This document shows, in pieces, positions 18,356 to 25,743 of a stretch of 64,000 nt of DNA. The DNA comes from an uncultured Flavobacteriales bacterium (GTDB lineage Bacteria > Bacteroidota > Bacteroidia > Flavobacteriales_D > Crocinitomicaceae), in the NCBI GenBank assembly GCA_905478665.1, contig CAJQJL010000075.1, positions 1 through 64,000 on the forward strand. Reading direction: 5' to 3'. A program made the position numbers and the translations under genes. A model generated the notes under the pieces. That model worked only from the letters and a program-made list of their open reading frames with translations, ran no database searches and was not told the DNA's origin. Every line of letters begins with the position of its first letter. Positions within the stretch are counted from its first letter, which is position 1.

Positions 18356-18559
18356 ATGAAAAAGTCAATTTTAGTACTAGCGGTTGCGGCTATTGGAATG
18401 GTATCATTCACAAGCTGCTCAAATGATAGCGGTAATGAACCAACCGCTGAAGGTCAAGTAGAAAAAGAATATTATTGCCCTATGAAATGTGAGGGAGAAA
18501 AAATGTACGCGGAGGAAGGAAGTTGTCCTGTTTGTGAAATGAATTTGGTGAAGGATTAG
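18356..18559 (+). CDS. heavy-metal-binding-domain lipoprotein
   Basis: The 67-residue protein consists of a lipoprotein signal (lipobox FTSC, Cys21) and one heavy-metal-binding domain of the type also present in CopA and CusB of this operon (YYCPMKC...CPVCEMNLV). Here the usual CGM is CEM. It would be a membrane-tethered periplasmic copper buffer. It is the last gene of the operon, 23 bases after the HMA gene and 65 bases before a strong terminator. Confidence 0.85.
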   Translation: MKKSILVLAVAAIGMVSFTSCSNDSGNEPTAEGQVEKEYYCPMKCEGEKMYAEEGSCPVCEMNLVKD

Positions 18560-18623
18560 AATAGTTATTCTAAGAGTTTCGACTTTATGGTTTTGATAGA
18601 TCAAATTCAAAGCAGGAAAACGA

Positions 18624-18653
18624 CAAAGCCGCAGTAATGCGGCTTTGTTTTTT
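18624..18653 (+). terminator. strong intrinsic terminator closing the copper operon
   Basis: Perfect 10-bp arms CAAAGCCGCA (18624-18633) and TGCGGCTTTG (18638-18647) enclose the tetraloop GTAA and are followed by six T. It lies between the efflux operon and the convergent MbnP gene and fits a plus-strand terminator. Confidence 0.85.
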
Positions 18654-18742
18654 GCTGACGATCACTTGTCTTATCGCTTGATTCCGCATCTTACACATCT
18701 ACTGGTGCAGCCCGCCTAGTCTCTTCCGAAAAAAAAATATAG

Positions 18743-19729
18743 TTAATGAACTACGTTTATAGAGTGTATTAATTTGCCTTGAACAGTATAGCAATTAAAA
18801 ATATAGTATCCGGATTTTATCCCACCTATCGTAACTGAGCCGCTTGGACCTTTTACTTGACTTTTTTCTACAACCCTGCCATTCATGTCTATCAAAGAAA
18901 AAGACTTCATCGCCTTCATTTCTTTCCACTCTATCTTGACTGCGTTCTCAGTATTTGTGAAAAACACATCGCCAACTTCTTGTACTTCATTTAAACCTAA
19001 AGTTGATGTAGCGGTGAATACCGGCCTGTTGTCTACATTATTCATAACTGCCGGGATTGGAGCTTGATCTGTGTGCTGAACGCCAAAGACACCTGGATCA
19101 GTATTGTAGATCCACTCATCCAAGTTACACGTGACGTTTATATGATAGATATTCGTAGGAACATCCAAAACTCCTGTCATAGTTAAAGAAACATTTTTAT
19201 AACTAGCATCGCCTAAACAATGTGGTTGAAACAATTGATCACAAATATCATCAGCATTATTGTCTCCCATAGCATCCAAAGCCATGATGAAATACCCACC
19301 AGTCCAACCCCATTGCATTACAGGGTTTTGTTGATTGCCAAGAGGATGACCAGTTGGATATAAATTAGGGTCTAGGTGGTTGAAATCTACATGAACACCA
19401 ACTCCAAAATCAACCTGTTCAAGTGTCGTAATATTATGAAATCCAAGATTGAAAACATGACTTTGAACTTTCACTAATTTAACATCATCTGCTGTCGGAA
19501 AATCAATTATTTGACCTCCATCATGTGTTAATTTCAATTTCGAGATGTAATAATTGAAAGCCTCAACTTGAAAGGCGGTTCCACTCAAATCATGAAATAC
19601 TGTCGAACCCAAATCTAGAGAAGAAAACTCATTCCCTTCCACAGTTGGATTAAAATGTATGTAAACCTCCGGTTGTGAAAAGCCTATAGTTGAAAAAAGT
19701 AGTGCACTAATAATTAGTAATCTCTTCAT
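18743..19729 (-). CDS. MbnP-like copper-binding protein with T9SS sorting domain
   Basis: The 328-residue protein has a signal peptide (KRLLIISALLFSTIGFSQ). It then has an MbnP-type domain (residues about 20-220), recognised by IHFNPTVEGNEF, FNYYISKLKLTHDGG, and MQWGWTGGYFIMALDA with its tryptophans. MbnP proteins are periplasmic partners of MbnH that bind copper through oxidised tryptophan in methanobactin systems, and relatives occur widely in Bacteroidota. The final 80 residues form a T9SS sorting domain (residues about 250-328), so this version would be secreted or surface-attached. No MbnH gene is present nearby. It converges on the copper operon. Confidence 0.8.
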   Translation of the reverse strand: MKRLLIISALLFSTIGFSQPEVYIHFNPTVEGNEFSSLDLGSTVFHDLSGTAFQVEAFNYYISKLKLTHDGGQIIDFPTADDVKLVKVQSHVFNLGFHNITTLEQVDFGVGVHVDFNHLDPNLYPTGHPLGNQQNPVMQWGWTGGYFIMALDAMGDNNADDICDQLFQPHCLGDASYKNVSLTMTGVLDVPTNIYHINVTCNLDEWIYNTDPGVFGVQHTDQAPIPAVMNNVDNRPVFTATSTLGLNEVQEVGDVFFTNTENAVKIEWKEMKAMKSFSLIDMNGRVVEKSQVKGPSGSVTIGGIKSGYYIFNCYTVQGKLIHSINVVH

Positions 19730-19837
19730 AGTTTATTATTTAGCCTAATAGTATAAACTATATATTACTTTTTACGGCTTGTAGATGTTATTCACCTCAT
19801 GAAATTGGAATCTCAAAATAGTGTTTGCTGCATCTTT

Positions 19838-20061
19838 TCATCGACTTTTTATGATTGTAACTGATTGAAATACTGATTTTTACGCTTGGTTTTGATCTAA
19901 TTTTGTTCTGTTAAACGGTATGATCTAATTTCCATTAGCATATGATGTTTTTAATGCTCACAATCCCTTATAATTCGCTCACCGCATGATCAACATGGTT
20001 CTGATAAGCATCAAGTCATTCCATTAATCGTTACTTCAATGCTTTCTAGATTTTCCTTATT
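19838..20061 (-). pseudogene. decayed HMA domain (probable MerTP-type C-terminus)
   Basis: Conceptual translation with two frame corrections gives SIEVTINGMT, then DAYQNHVDHAVSEL, GIVSI, TSYANGN, and a tail of the right length for one HMA domain (about 74 codons). The metal-binding cysteines are destroyed by a 2-base loss after GMT, and several stops interrupt it. The pattern IxGMTC..C..HVxHAVxEL is typical of the C-terminal domain of Bacteroidota mercury-transport (MerTP) proteins. It directly follows the decayed ArsR regulator, the usual gene order of such modules. The transmembrane part is missing. Confidence 0.6.
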
Positions 20062-20264
20062 CTCAATTTTAGAACATTACTTAAATCACATGGGCACATG
20101 TGATTCTCTGTTTTTAGTAAGTACAATATTTTCATAGGAACTTCATTCCTTGCCAATTTCAATATTCTTGATTTCTGTTCGAGGTCTAATTGAACAACTT
20201 CGAAAATTTTAATGCACTGACTAAGCTGATCAATGTCGGCTTACTCTCTTATACAACTATCCAT
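20046..20264 (-). pseudogene. decayed ArsR/SmtB-family metalloregulator
   Basis: The reading frame starting at 20264 gives MDSCIRE, a TAA at codon 8, then an open stretch containing LKLARNEVPMKILYLLK and CPCDLSNVLKL before stopping at 20046. This is the N-terminal two thirds of an ArsR-family winged helix: SCIR leader, 'NEVRxKILYLL' helix and the CPCDLS metal site. The recognition helix and C-terminus are missing. The internal stop and truncation make it a pseudogene. Members with this SCIR/CPCDLS signature typically control mercury or related soft-metal transporters. Confidence 0.72.
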
Positions 20265-20403
20265 AATAACTTATTTGAGTAAACTATTTAAATACAGGGT
20301 AAACCCATAATAATCTCTCTATTTAAGCAAATACTTAAATACGGGTGATCGAAGAAATGACTAAATGAGATAATTAATGCTGTGAAAACGTTAAGTTTGA
20401 TAT
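20265..20403. promoter_or_regulatory. leader region of the RadC-like gene with paired motifs
   Basis: Two similar motifs, TTTAAATACAGGGT (about 20287-20300) and CTTAAATACGGGT (20333-20345), precede the RadC-like gene. They may be regulator sites or promoter elements; no standard promoter is certain. Confidence 0.3.
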
Positions 20404-21048
20404 ATGAATGTTAAGCTAAGAAACGACGAAAAGATTCGAATCCTGAATGGAGTAGATTTATTTGAGATCATGGCGAGGGTGTTACGGAGGTCACATAAAA
20501 TTGATCGCAAGAAGGAACATTTTTGGGTTGTTGGACTGGATGTTACACAAGAAATATTATTCATTGAATTGATAAGCCTTGGAACTTCAAAAACGACGCA
20601 TTCTGATCCAATGGAGATTTTTAGTCTTGCGTTGAGTAAAAAGGCATATCAAATTGTGTTAGTTCATAACCATCCGTCTGGAGCTTTGAGGCCGTCAGAG
20701 AGTGATCGTACAACTACTCACCGTATGGTGCATATTGGAAGATTTTTGAACCTTCCTGTTTGGGATCATCTAATAATAACAGAGGTGAGTTATTATAGCT
20801 TCTTAGATTCTGGTTTACTTGACCAATTGGAAGCTGACTTGAGTAATATTCCAGATGCCCTAACGGCTGAAACCATGAAGCGAGAAACAGCGGAAAGGAA
20901 TTATGTAATTACAACGACTAACATTGTCATTAAACTTCATCTTCGTAAAACGGAAAAAGATCATATTTCGGAAATAACAGGGGTTGAATTGGAGGAGATA
21001 GACAAAATTATAGCTGATTTTGAGAATGGAGATATAGACGAGCCCTAA
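20404..21048 (+). CDS. RadC-like JAB/MPN-domain protein of the island backbone
   Basis: The 214-residue protein contains the JAMM motif HNHPSGALRPSESD (HxHx10D, residues about 89-102), preceded by the conserved glutamate region and followed by LLDHLIIT-like strand WDHLIITEVSYYSF. These are hallmarks of the RadC family. The N-terminal helix-hairpin-helix of chromosomal RadC is absent, as in many copies carried by Bacteroidota mobile elements. About 75 extra residues follow the JAB domain, which is unusual. Metal-dependent hydrolase activity is predicted from the intact motif, but the substrate is unknown. It marks the boundary between cargo and backbone of the island. Confidence 0.85.
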   Translation: MNVKLRNDEKIRILNGVDLFEIMARVLRRSHKIDRKKEHFWVVGLDVTQEILFIELISLGTSKTTHSDPMEIFSLALSKKAYQIVLVHNHPSGALRPSESDRTTTHRMVHIGRFLNLPVWDHLIITEVSYYSFLDSGLLDQLEADLSNIPDALTAETMKRETAERNYVITTTNIVIKLHLRKTEKDHISEITGVELEEIDKIIADFENGDIDEP

Positions 21049-21060
21049 GATTAGGAAAGG

Positions 21061-21273
21061 ATTTTCTCCCTTCATTTCAGCTTATGTGAAATCCAAATCC
21101 TAGAATTGATCTGTGACGGAAAAACTAACAAGGAGATTTCAGGTTTAATATCCCTAAGTAAAAGAACAATTGAGTCGCATCGTCGCACTATTTCCATTAA
21201 AACAGGGTGCAGTAATGTTGCGCGTTTGGTGGTTCATGCTATTAAGCATGGACACTATTTGATTGATGAATGA
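21061..21273 (+). pseudogene. LuxR-type HTH fragment of a response regulator
   Basis: A frame without an ATG, opening just after the TAG at 21052, encodes SLCEIQILELICDGKTNKEI, SKRTIESHR and KTGCSNVARLVVHAIKHG before the TGA at 21271. This is the full LuxR/NarL winged HTH, but no receiver domain precedes it. It is therefore a 3' remnant of a regulator gene, or possibly expressed from a non-ATG start. It sits 12 bases after the RadC-like gene. Confidence 0.65.
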
Positions 21274-21340
21274 AATAGGCTCGGGAAAGTCTAATATATT
21301 CTCTCACTTAAATAATTTGTTAGGTAAGGAAATCATTATG

Positions 21341-21420
21341 TATGATTGGGTATCATTGAAAATGATTGTAAACCATTGCGTATGATTGTAAACCATTGCG
21401 TATGATTGTAAATCATTAAA
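21341..21420 (+). repeat. four tandem 20-bp repeats (iteron-like)
   Basis: Units start at 21341, 21361, 21381 and 21401. The second and third are nearly identical (consensus TATGATTGTAAACCATTGCG) and the outer two are degenerate. The half-sites ATGATT and AACCATT give each unit partial dyad symmetry. The array ends 31 bases before the ATG at 21452. It resembles iterons or an operator array bound by an element-encoded protein. Confidence 0.7.
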
Positions 21421-21451
21421 ATAACTCGAATTGATTACTCGTTCTATTTAG

Positions 21452-22312
21452 ATGGACATAGATAAATCAAAATTAGAGTTTGATGAGTTATCAGAATACT
21501 ATCTCAATCAACTTGAAAGAAACTACTTAGAAAAAATTGAAACTTCTGGAAATAAGCAATATGCTAGGGAGTACTATAGAGCTGTTCTTTTTGAGCGAAA
21601 CCCCAAAATACCTAAAGACTCTTTCTTTTTTGAAATATTAACCAAAACCTTTCTTCATTTCTTTCGCTTAAACACGAATTCTGAAGATGCAGTCTTGGCA
21701 ACGTTCGATAACCTTTATGAGATCAAAGAACGAGCGAAAAAAGAACTGCTGCTTGCACTTGAATTGTATGAAGCTGAATCCATTAGTGACGAGGAAATAT
21801 ATTCCATTCAATCCATGGTTGAAAAGGAAAATCATCTACTATCGCTTGAATATTATGAGCTTAGTGATTTACTTGCCTTTTTCTTAGCTATTAGAAAATT
21901 ACTCGAAAAGTATCCTAAGGATGAGAAGATCGAGCTTTTCAGTATTGACGCACCACTAGAAGACAAGCCTAGGAGCGGAACCCAGAGAATACATGATTAT
22001 ACACTTGTCTTCACTGAACGTCAACAGATGTTTGCTCTGTATTTTCTAATGGAACAATTGGGACTCAGCGCAGCACGAGATTATAATAAGTCCGATCTAG
22101 CTCGTTTTGCTCATTTGCTCTCCAAACAGCCTTGGACTAAGTTAGACAACTCTGGGAAGTACAAAACATTAAAGAATCTGATCAGTAAAAAGTCAAGTAC
22201 GCAAAACATAAACGATCTTGATTCTATTCTCGGTTTCTTTGAAGCTCTTGACCTTCAGAAAGCTGTGAAAATGATTAATGCTGAGATCGAATATCAACAG
22301 AAAAAACAATAA
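21452..22312 (+). CDS. unassigned island backbone protein A
   Basis: This 286-residue soluble, helix-rich protein has no signal peptide or TM segment. The N-terminal half (residues 1-170) is acidic and rich in Glu/Leu helices. The C-terminal third begins with FTERQQMFALYFLMEQLGLS, continues with NKSDLARFAHLLSK and YKTLKNLISK, and ends DLQKAVKMINAEIE. It has the feel of a conserved C-terminal domain found in hypothetical proteins of Bacteroidota mobile elements, but I cannot name the family. Its start lies just after the 20-bp repeat array, so it may bind that array and control replication, excision or transcription. Confidence 0.65.
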   Translation: MDIDKSKLEFDELSEYYLNQLERNYLEKIETSGNKQYAREYYRAVLFERNPKIPKDSFFFEILTKTFLHFFRLNTNSEDAVLATFDNLYEIKERAKKELLLALELYEAESISDEEIYSIQSMVEKENHLLSLEYYELSDLLAFFLAIRKLLEKYPKDEKIELFSIDAPLEDKPRSGTQRIHDYTLVFTERQQMFALYFLMEQLGLSAARDYNKSDLARFAHLLSKQPWTKLDNSGKYKTLKNLISKKSSTQNINDLDSILGFFEALDLQKAVKMINAEIEYQQKKQ

Positions 22313-22370
22313 TTTCTGAAATTCGGGGTACTCAAACCCGACCCCGACCCTTTGTTTGTTTCCGATCTTC

Positions 22371-23207
22371 ATGTTAGGAAAAAACAATTTTATGGAACAT
22401 GGGAATAACGAGCGGAGGAATAAGGGTAAGAGTGTTCCTTCCAGAAAGAGTCAACAGATTTTCACTAAGAGTTACAGTGACGAACAAGTCGGTCGCTTAA
22501 AGCGATTATTACAAAATCAACATCAGAGAGAAGCGGAACGTTTTTATGCTATCAAAGTTGATGGGGAGTTCTGCGTATACAAAACATCAAATGTTCGCAT
22601 TTTCGATGAATACAAAGAATTCGTTGATGGAAAGACAGAAACCGTCGAAATAATACTCTATTTCGGTAGGTCGAACAACTGTAATCGACACATTTTCTAT
22701 TTAAAGGATCAACCGCAAAATGGTCTAAGTGGTGTTGATGTGGAAGCTCAAATTCAAGAAGCTCTGGAGAGACAAGAACAAAAGCATCATATAGAATCAC
22801 TGGAAGGAATTGTAGAAGAGCAAGAACAAATCATTGATGGGCAAGAAAAGGAACTCGAAGAACTGAGAGGGAAACACGACGTGAGGGGCATGATACAAGA
22901 TGGACTTTCTTTGTTGAATGCTTACAATAAGTCCAAGACTCCTGATTCTGGACTAGCAGGAACGAAACCCGCAAGTAGCGAAGTTGAATTTGAGGCTTGT
23001 AACGAGTCAGAAAAAGAAACTCAGAAAGAAGAGACCGAAGAACAGAAAAAATGCAGAGAACTGTACGAAGAGCTATACGCGTATTATGGAGAAAAGGAAC
23101 TTTACAAATTTTGTGGGTTGATGGATGCAATTAAAAATTCAGATGTTCTAAGGGACGGGGTTAATCAACTAATAAAAGAAGAAAAAGAACGACGAAAAGA
23201 ACAATAA
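22371..23207 (+). CDS. unassigned coiled-coil backbone protein B
   Basis: The ATG at 22371 (rather than the upstream TTG at 22356) gives 278 residues. The N-terminal 120 residues are mixed alpha/beta, with EREAERFYAIKVDG-like and EIILYFGRSNNCNRHIFYL strands. Residues about 140-180 form a strongly charged coiled coil (ALERQEQKHHIESLEGIVEE and onward). A C-terminal helical domain (about 225-278) contains YEELYAYYGEKELYKFCGL. No catalytic motif or leader is visible. Its position between gene A and the integrase suggests a backbone role, perhaps structural or DNA-associated. Function unknown. Confidence 0.6.
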   Translation: MLGKNNFMEHGNNERRNKGKSVPSRKSQQIFTKSYSDEQVGRLKRLLQNQHQREAERFYAIKVDGEFCVYKTSNVRIFDEYKEFVDGKTETVEIILYFGRSNNCNRHIFYLKDQPQNGLSGVDVEAQIQEALERQEQKHHIESLEGIVEEQEQIIDGQEKELEELRGKHDVRGMIQDGLSLLNAYNKSKTPDSGLAGTKPASSEVEFEACNESEKETQKEETEEQKKCRELYEELYAYYGEKELYKFCGLMDAIKNSDVLRDGVNQLIKEEKERRKEQ

Positions 23208-23219
23208 AAATATGAAATT

Positions 23220-23498
23220 ATGAAAAGTAAAGACTTAATAGATGAATTAATGGCACTCCAATTTTTAAAGCAACAGGAAGTTTATGAACTTAAATTACAA
23301 CTGTTAGGATTGTCTCGCTCCAATGCCCAAAAAGTAGTTGGGCTGTTGTGTAGATCAAAATGTGAGGTGATTTCCATCTTTGCTCAAGAGATTGAAAGAA
23401 AAGACTTTCGTGAGGCTTTGGAAGTCGCCTCAGAAATTGGTGAACTCAATGAATTGATGAAATCTTATGAGCAAATATTATGTAGGACAGTTGATTGA
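23220..23498 (+). CDS. unassigned small helical backbone protein C
   Basis: This 92-residue protein is fully helical and charged, with two cysteines close together (LLCRSKCEV). It has no leader or known motif. Its last bases overlap the next reading frame (a TTG start at 23495), and it begins 12 bases after gene B. The arrangement indicates one operon of backbone genes leading to the integrase. Its size and position would suit an excisionase or a partner protein, but no wHTH signature is evident. Confidence 0.55.
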   Translation: MKSKDLIDELMALQFLKQQEVYELKLQLLGLSRSNAQKVVGLLCRSKCEVISIFAQEIERKDFREALEVASEIGELNELMKSYEQILCRTVD

Positions 23499-24112
23499 AA
23501 TTAGCATTAGCAATAATGCAGGAGAAGAAAGAACTACTGCAAGAGAAAATTTTAGGTAACAAATTCAAACAGCTAATAGAGATGAAAGAAAGAGATGGAG
23601 ATAAGAAGGGGAGGAGCTATTTAAAAATGGAACAAGTGCTAACATTTGAGGTTTTAAAAAAGATATTCAGTGATTGTAATTTCAACATGGCACATTATTT
23701 GCGAATCATCAGTAAATTAAGGATTTTATTTGATTTATTATTTGAATCCTATTATTTTAAAGATAAAGAGGACGAAGGTTCAGAGATAGAGTTGAAAGGG
23801 CTGAAAAAAATATTGAACTATAAAGATCTAAGGTCAGTGATTAATTGGTGCAAAATGAAGGGTGTATTTGTGCTTGGGCAAGGAAATAATCAATTCGTGA
23901 ACAAGTACGAGTTCTTATTGGCATTCCATAAACCATTTATCAAAGACTTGAAGAGTAAACATAAGAACTGGAAAGAAATGTTTGTAGGATACTTGAAAGG
24001 GGATATGGTCAGTTTACTGGCTGGAGATACAGAAAATAGTGCAATTTCAAAACCCTATCGCCCCAATAGTAAAACGGAAGTTTCTTTTTTAGATAAAATC
24101 AGAAAATTATGA
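23495..24112 (+). CDS. unassigned backbone protein D immediately upstream of integrase
   Basis: The frame is open from a TTG at 23495 (overlapping the preceding stop) or the first ATG at 23516, and gives about 198-205 residues. The protein is basic, without leader or TM segment. Residues about 45-160 alternate helices and short strands (LTFEVLKKIFSDCNFNM, LRSVINWCKMKGVFVLG), which could be a winged-helix-type DNA-binding region. Its stop overlaps the integrase ATG by four bases, a coupling often seen for recombination directionality factors. That role is a hypothesis. Confidence 0.6.
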   Translation: MKLALAIMQEKKELLQEKILGNKFKQLIEMKERDGDKKGRSYLKMEQVLTFEVLKKIFSDCNFNMAHYLRIISKLRILFDLLFESYYFKDKEDEGSEIELKGLKKILNYKDLRSVINWCKMKGVFVLGQGNNQFVNKYEFLLAFHKPFIKDLKSKHKNWKEMFVGYLKGDMVSLLAGDTENSAISKPYRPNSKTEVSFLDKIRKL

Positions 24113-25443
24113 ATTCAAAAAAACCACTAATTGTAGATAAAAGAGATAAAGTAAACGGTCTATATACGTATTGCCAGAAATGTCAAAGACTAATTGAAAA
24201 CCGAGTATGTAGCAAAACAGGAAAACGCCTTAGTACGTGTAAAAATACTGATCAACACATGTTCAAAGCTATTATAGCAGTTCCAGGCACTAACGGAAAA
24301 AAGCGTAAGACTCGATTGTTTAAAACAAGAGATTTGTCAAAGGCAATCGAATTGAAATTGGAGTTTGAGCGAGGGTTAAAGTCAACAGATTATCAATCAA
24401 CCGATGTACATATTATTCAAAAGGAAGCAAAGCCAGAATTGTTGATCGAATGCATGGCTATGTATATTGGGTATCTCAATAATGTAGGGGTTGAGGCACA
24501 CAAGGTCAAAGTTAGAACTCAGAAACATATCAATGAGACGGAATATTACTTTGAGAAATTGTGCAAGTGTCTATTAAAAAATCGGATCGACCATACTTTT
24601 TTCAAAGTGGATCAATTGAATGATCGAATAGTCGCTTTGTTTCATTCCTATCTCATAGAGAATTTGAACTATGCCAACAAGACTTATAATAAGATAATTG
24701 GTTTGTTTCGACAATTTCTTAATTGGCTAATACTGAAGAAAGGTTATAACATTGAAAATCCATTTGTTGATGTGGCTCGTAGAAGGGAGAATGTCAACAA
24801 AACTATATTGACTTCGGACGAATTCGACGTGCTTTTAAAAACCATAAAACCTGAACACGGATACAAAAAACTTCCTTCAGGGGAAAGAAAAAATCAATAT
24901 CGAGACTGGCTTTCCGATTGCTTCAAGTTAGCCTTAGAGACGGGGTTGAGACGAGAGGAATTCATGACTTTAAAGTATTCAGACATTTTATGTGATGAAG
25001 AAGGGCTTCCTCAGTTTTTTGTAGTGGAGAACTTTAAAGTGAATAGAATAAAGGGGTTGGATTCTGAAACGGGAGAGAAAAAATTTGTACCGATTACACA
25101 AGGATTAATGAATTTACTTACTTCTATTGGATATGAAAAATACAAGGATACGGATCACTATATTATTGGGGCAGAAGAGAGGTCTTCAAGAAATACACTA
25201 ATCGGATTTGTGTCAAAAGCATTTACGCATTACTGGAAGCTAACAGGAATTGAAAAGAATGTACAATTGAAGCATTTACGAAAAACCTATCTTACTTCTT
25301 TGGTGGAGCATTTTGGCGACAAAGCTCCTGTGATTAGTAATCATTCAGGGATTGATGTTTTAAAGAAACACTATGTAAATGATAAGCAGTTAGCTAGTGC
25401 AGCAAAGAACTTTTCTGTATTCAAAACGAAGGAGGAAAAATGA
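24109..25443 (+). CDS. int: tyrosine recombinase (integrase) of the island
   Basis: The 444-residue integrase carries a short N-terminal Cys cluster (C22, C25, C34, C44, possibly H50) that looks like a zinc ribbon. A SAM-like core-binding domain (about 110-225) follows, then the catalytic domain (about 240-435). The catalytic Arg lies in ETGLRREEF (about 278), the HxxR box in HLRKT (about 388), the late His in NHSG (about 412), and the nucleophile Tyr in KKHYV (about 422). It would integrate and excise the island at tRNA-fMet, whose 3' end begins 88 bases downstream in convergent orientation. The zinc-ribbon-like extension is less common. Confidence 0.93.
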   Translation: MNSKKPLIVDKRDKVNGLYTYCQKCQRLIENRVCSKTGKRLSTCKNTDQHMFKAIIAVPGTNGKKRKTRLFKTRDLSKAIELKLEFERGLKSTDYQSTDVHIIQKEAKPELLIECMAMYIGYLNNVGVEAHKVKVRTQKHINETEYYFEKLCKCLLKNRIDHTFFKVDQLNDRIVALFHSYLIENLNYANKTYNKIIGLFRQFLNWLILKKGYNIENPFVDVARRRENVNKTILTSDEFDVLLKTIKPEHGYKKLPSGERKNQYRDWLSDCFKLALETGLRREEFMTLKYSDILCDEEGLPQFFVVENFKVNRIKGLDSETGEKKFVPITQGLMNLLTSIGYEKYKDTDHYIIGAEERSSRNTLIGFVSKAFTHYWKLTGIEKNVQLKHLRKTYLTSLVEHFGDKAPVISNHSGIDVLKKHYVNDKQLASAAKNFSVFKTKEEK

Positions 25444-25446
25444 AGT

Positions 25447-25470
25447 TTTGTTACCCGTTATTGTTACCCA
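25447..25470 (+). promoter_or_regulatory. candidate integrase arm-type sites
   Basis: Two direct copies of GTTACCC (25450-25456 and 25463-25469) lie immediately after the integrase stop. The 10-base string TTTGTTACCC also occurs at 3066-3075 near the opposite end of the island. Such paired motifs are typical of arm-type integrase or Xis binding sites. Confidence 0.4.
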
Positions 25471-25476
25471 AAGCAT

Positions 25477-25506
25477 AAAAAAGGCTTCCATTTGGAAGCC
25501 TTTTTT
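25477..25506. terminator. bidirectional terminator between integrase and tRNA-fMet
   Basis: Arms GGCTTCC (25483-25489) and GGAAGCC (25494-25500) with loop ATTT are flanked by six A and six T. It can therefore stop transcription of both the integrase and the convergent tRNA. It belongs to the island side of the junction and replaces the old tRNA terminator now stranded at 2896-2925. Confidence 0.85.
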
Positions 25507-25528
25507 ATTGAAAACTCAGTGTTTTCAG

Positions 25529-25604
<76 letters not shown>

Positions 25605-25743
25605 ATATATTCTAATTCGCTCAATTGCGATTAGCGGGTACAAATATACGCAGTCTTCTTGGATTAACAATAGTTTAATTCAACTTTCAGGAGCAAAACT
25701 TGTTACTTTTGTGGAAATCAATGATTCCAGAATAAAGTAGTTT

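Noticed and set aside
21341-21420. CRISPR-like array
   Set aside because: Units are contiguous 20-bp repeats without unique spacers, and no cas genes are present.
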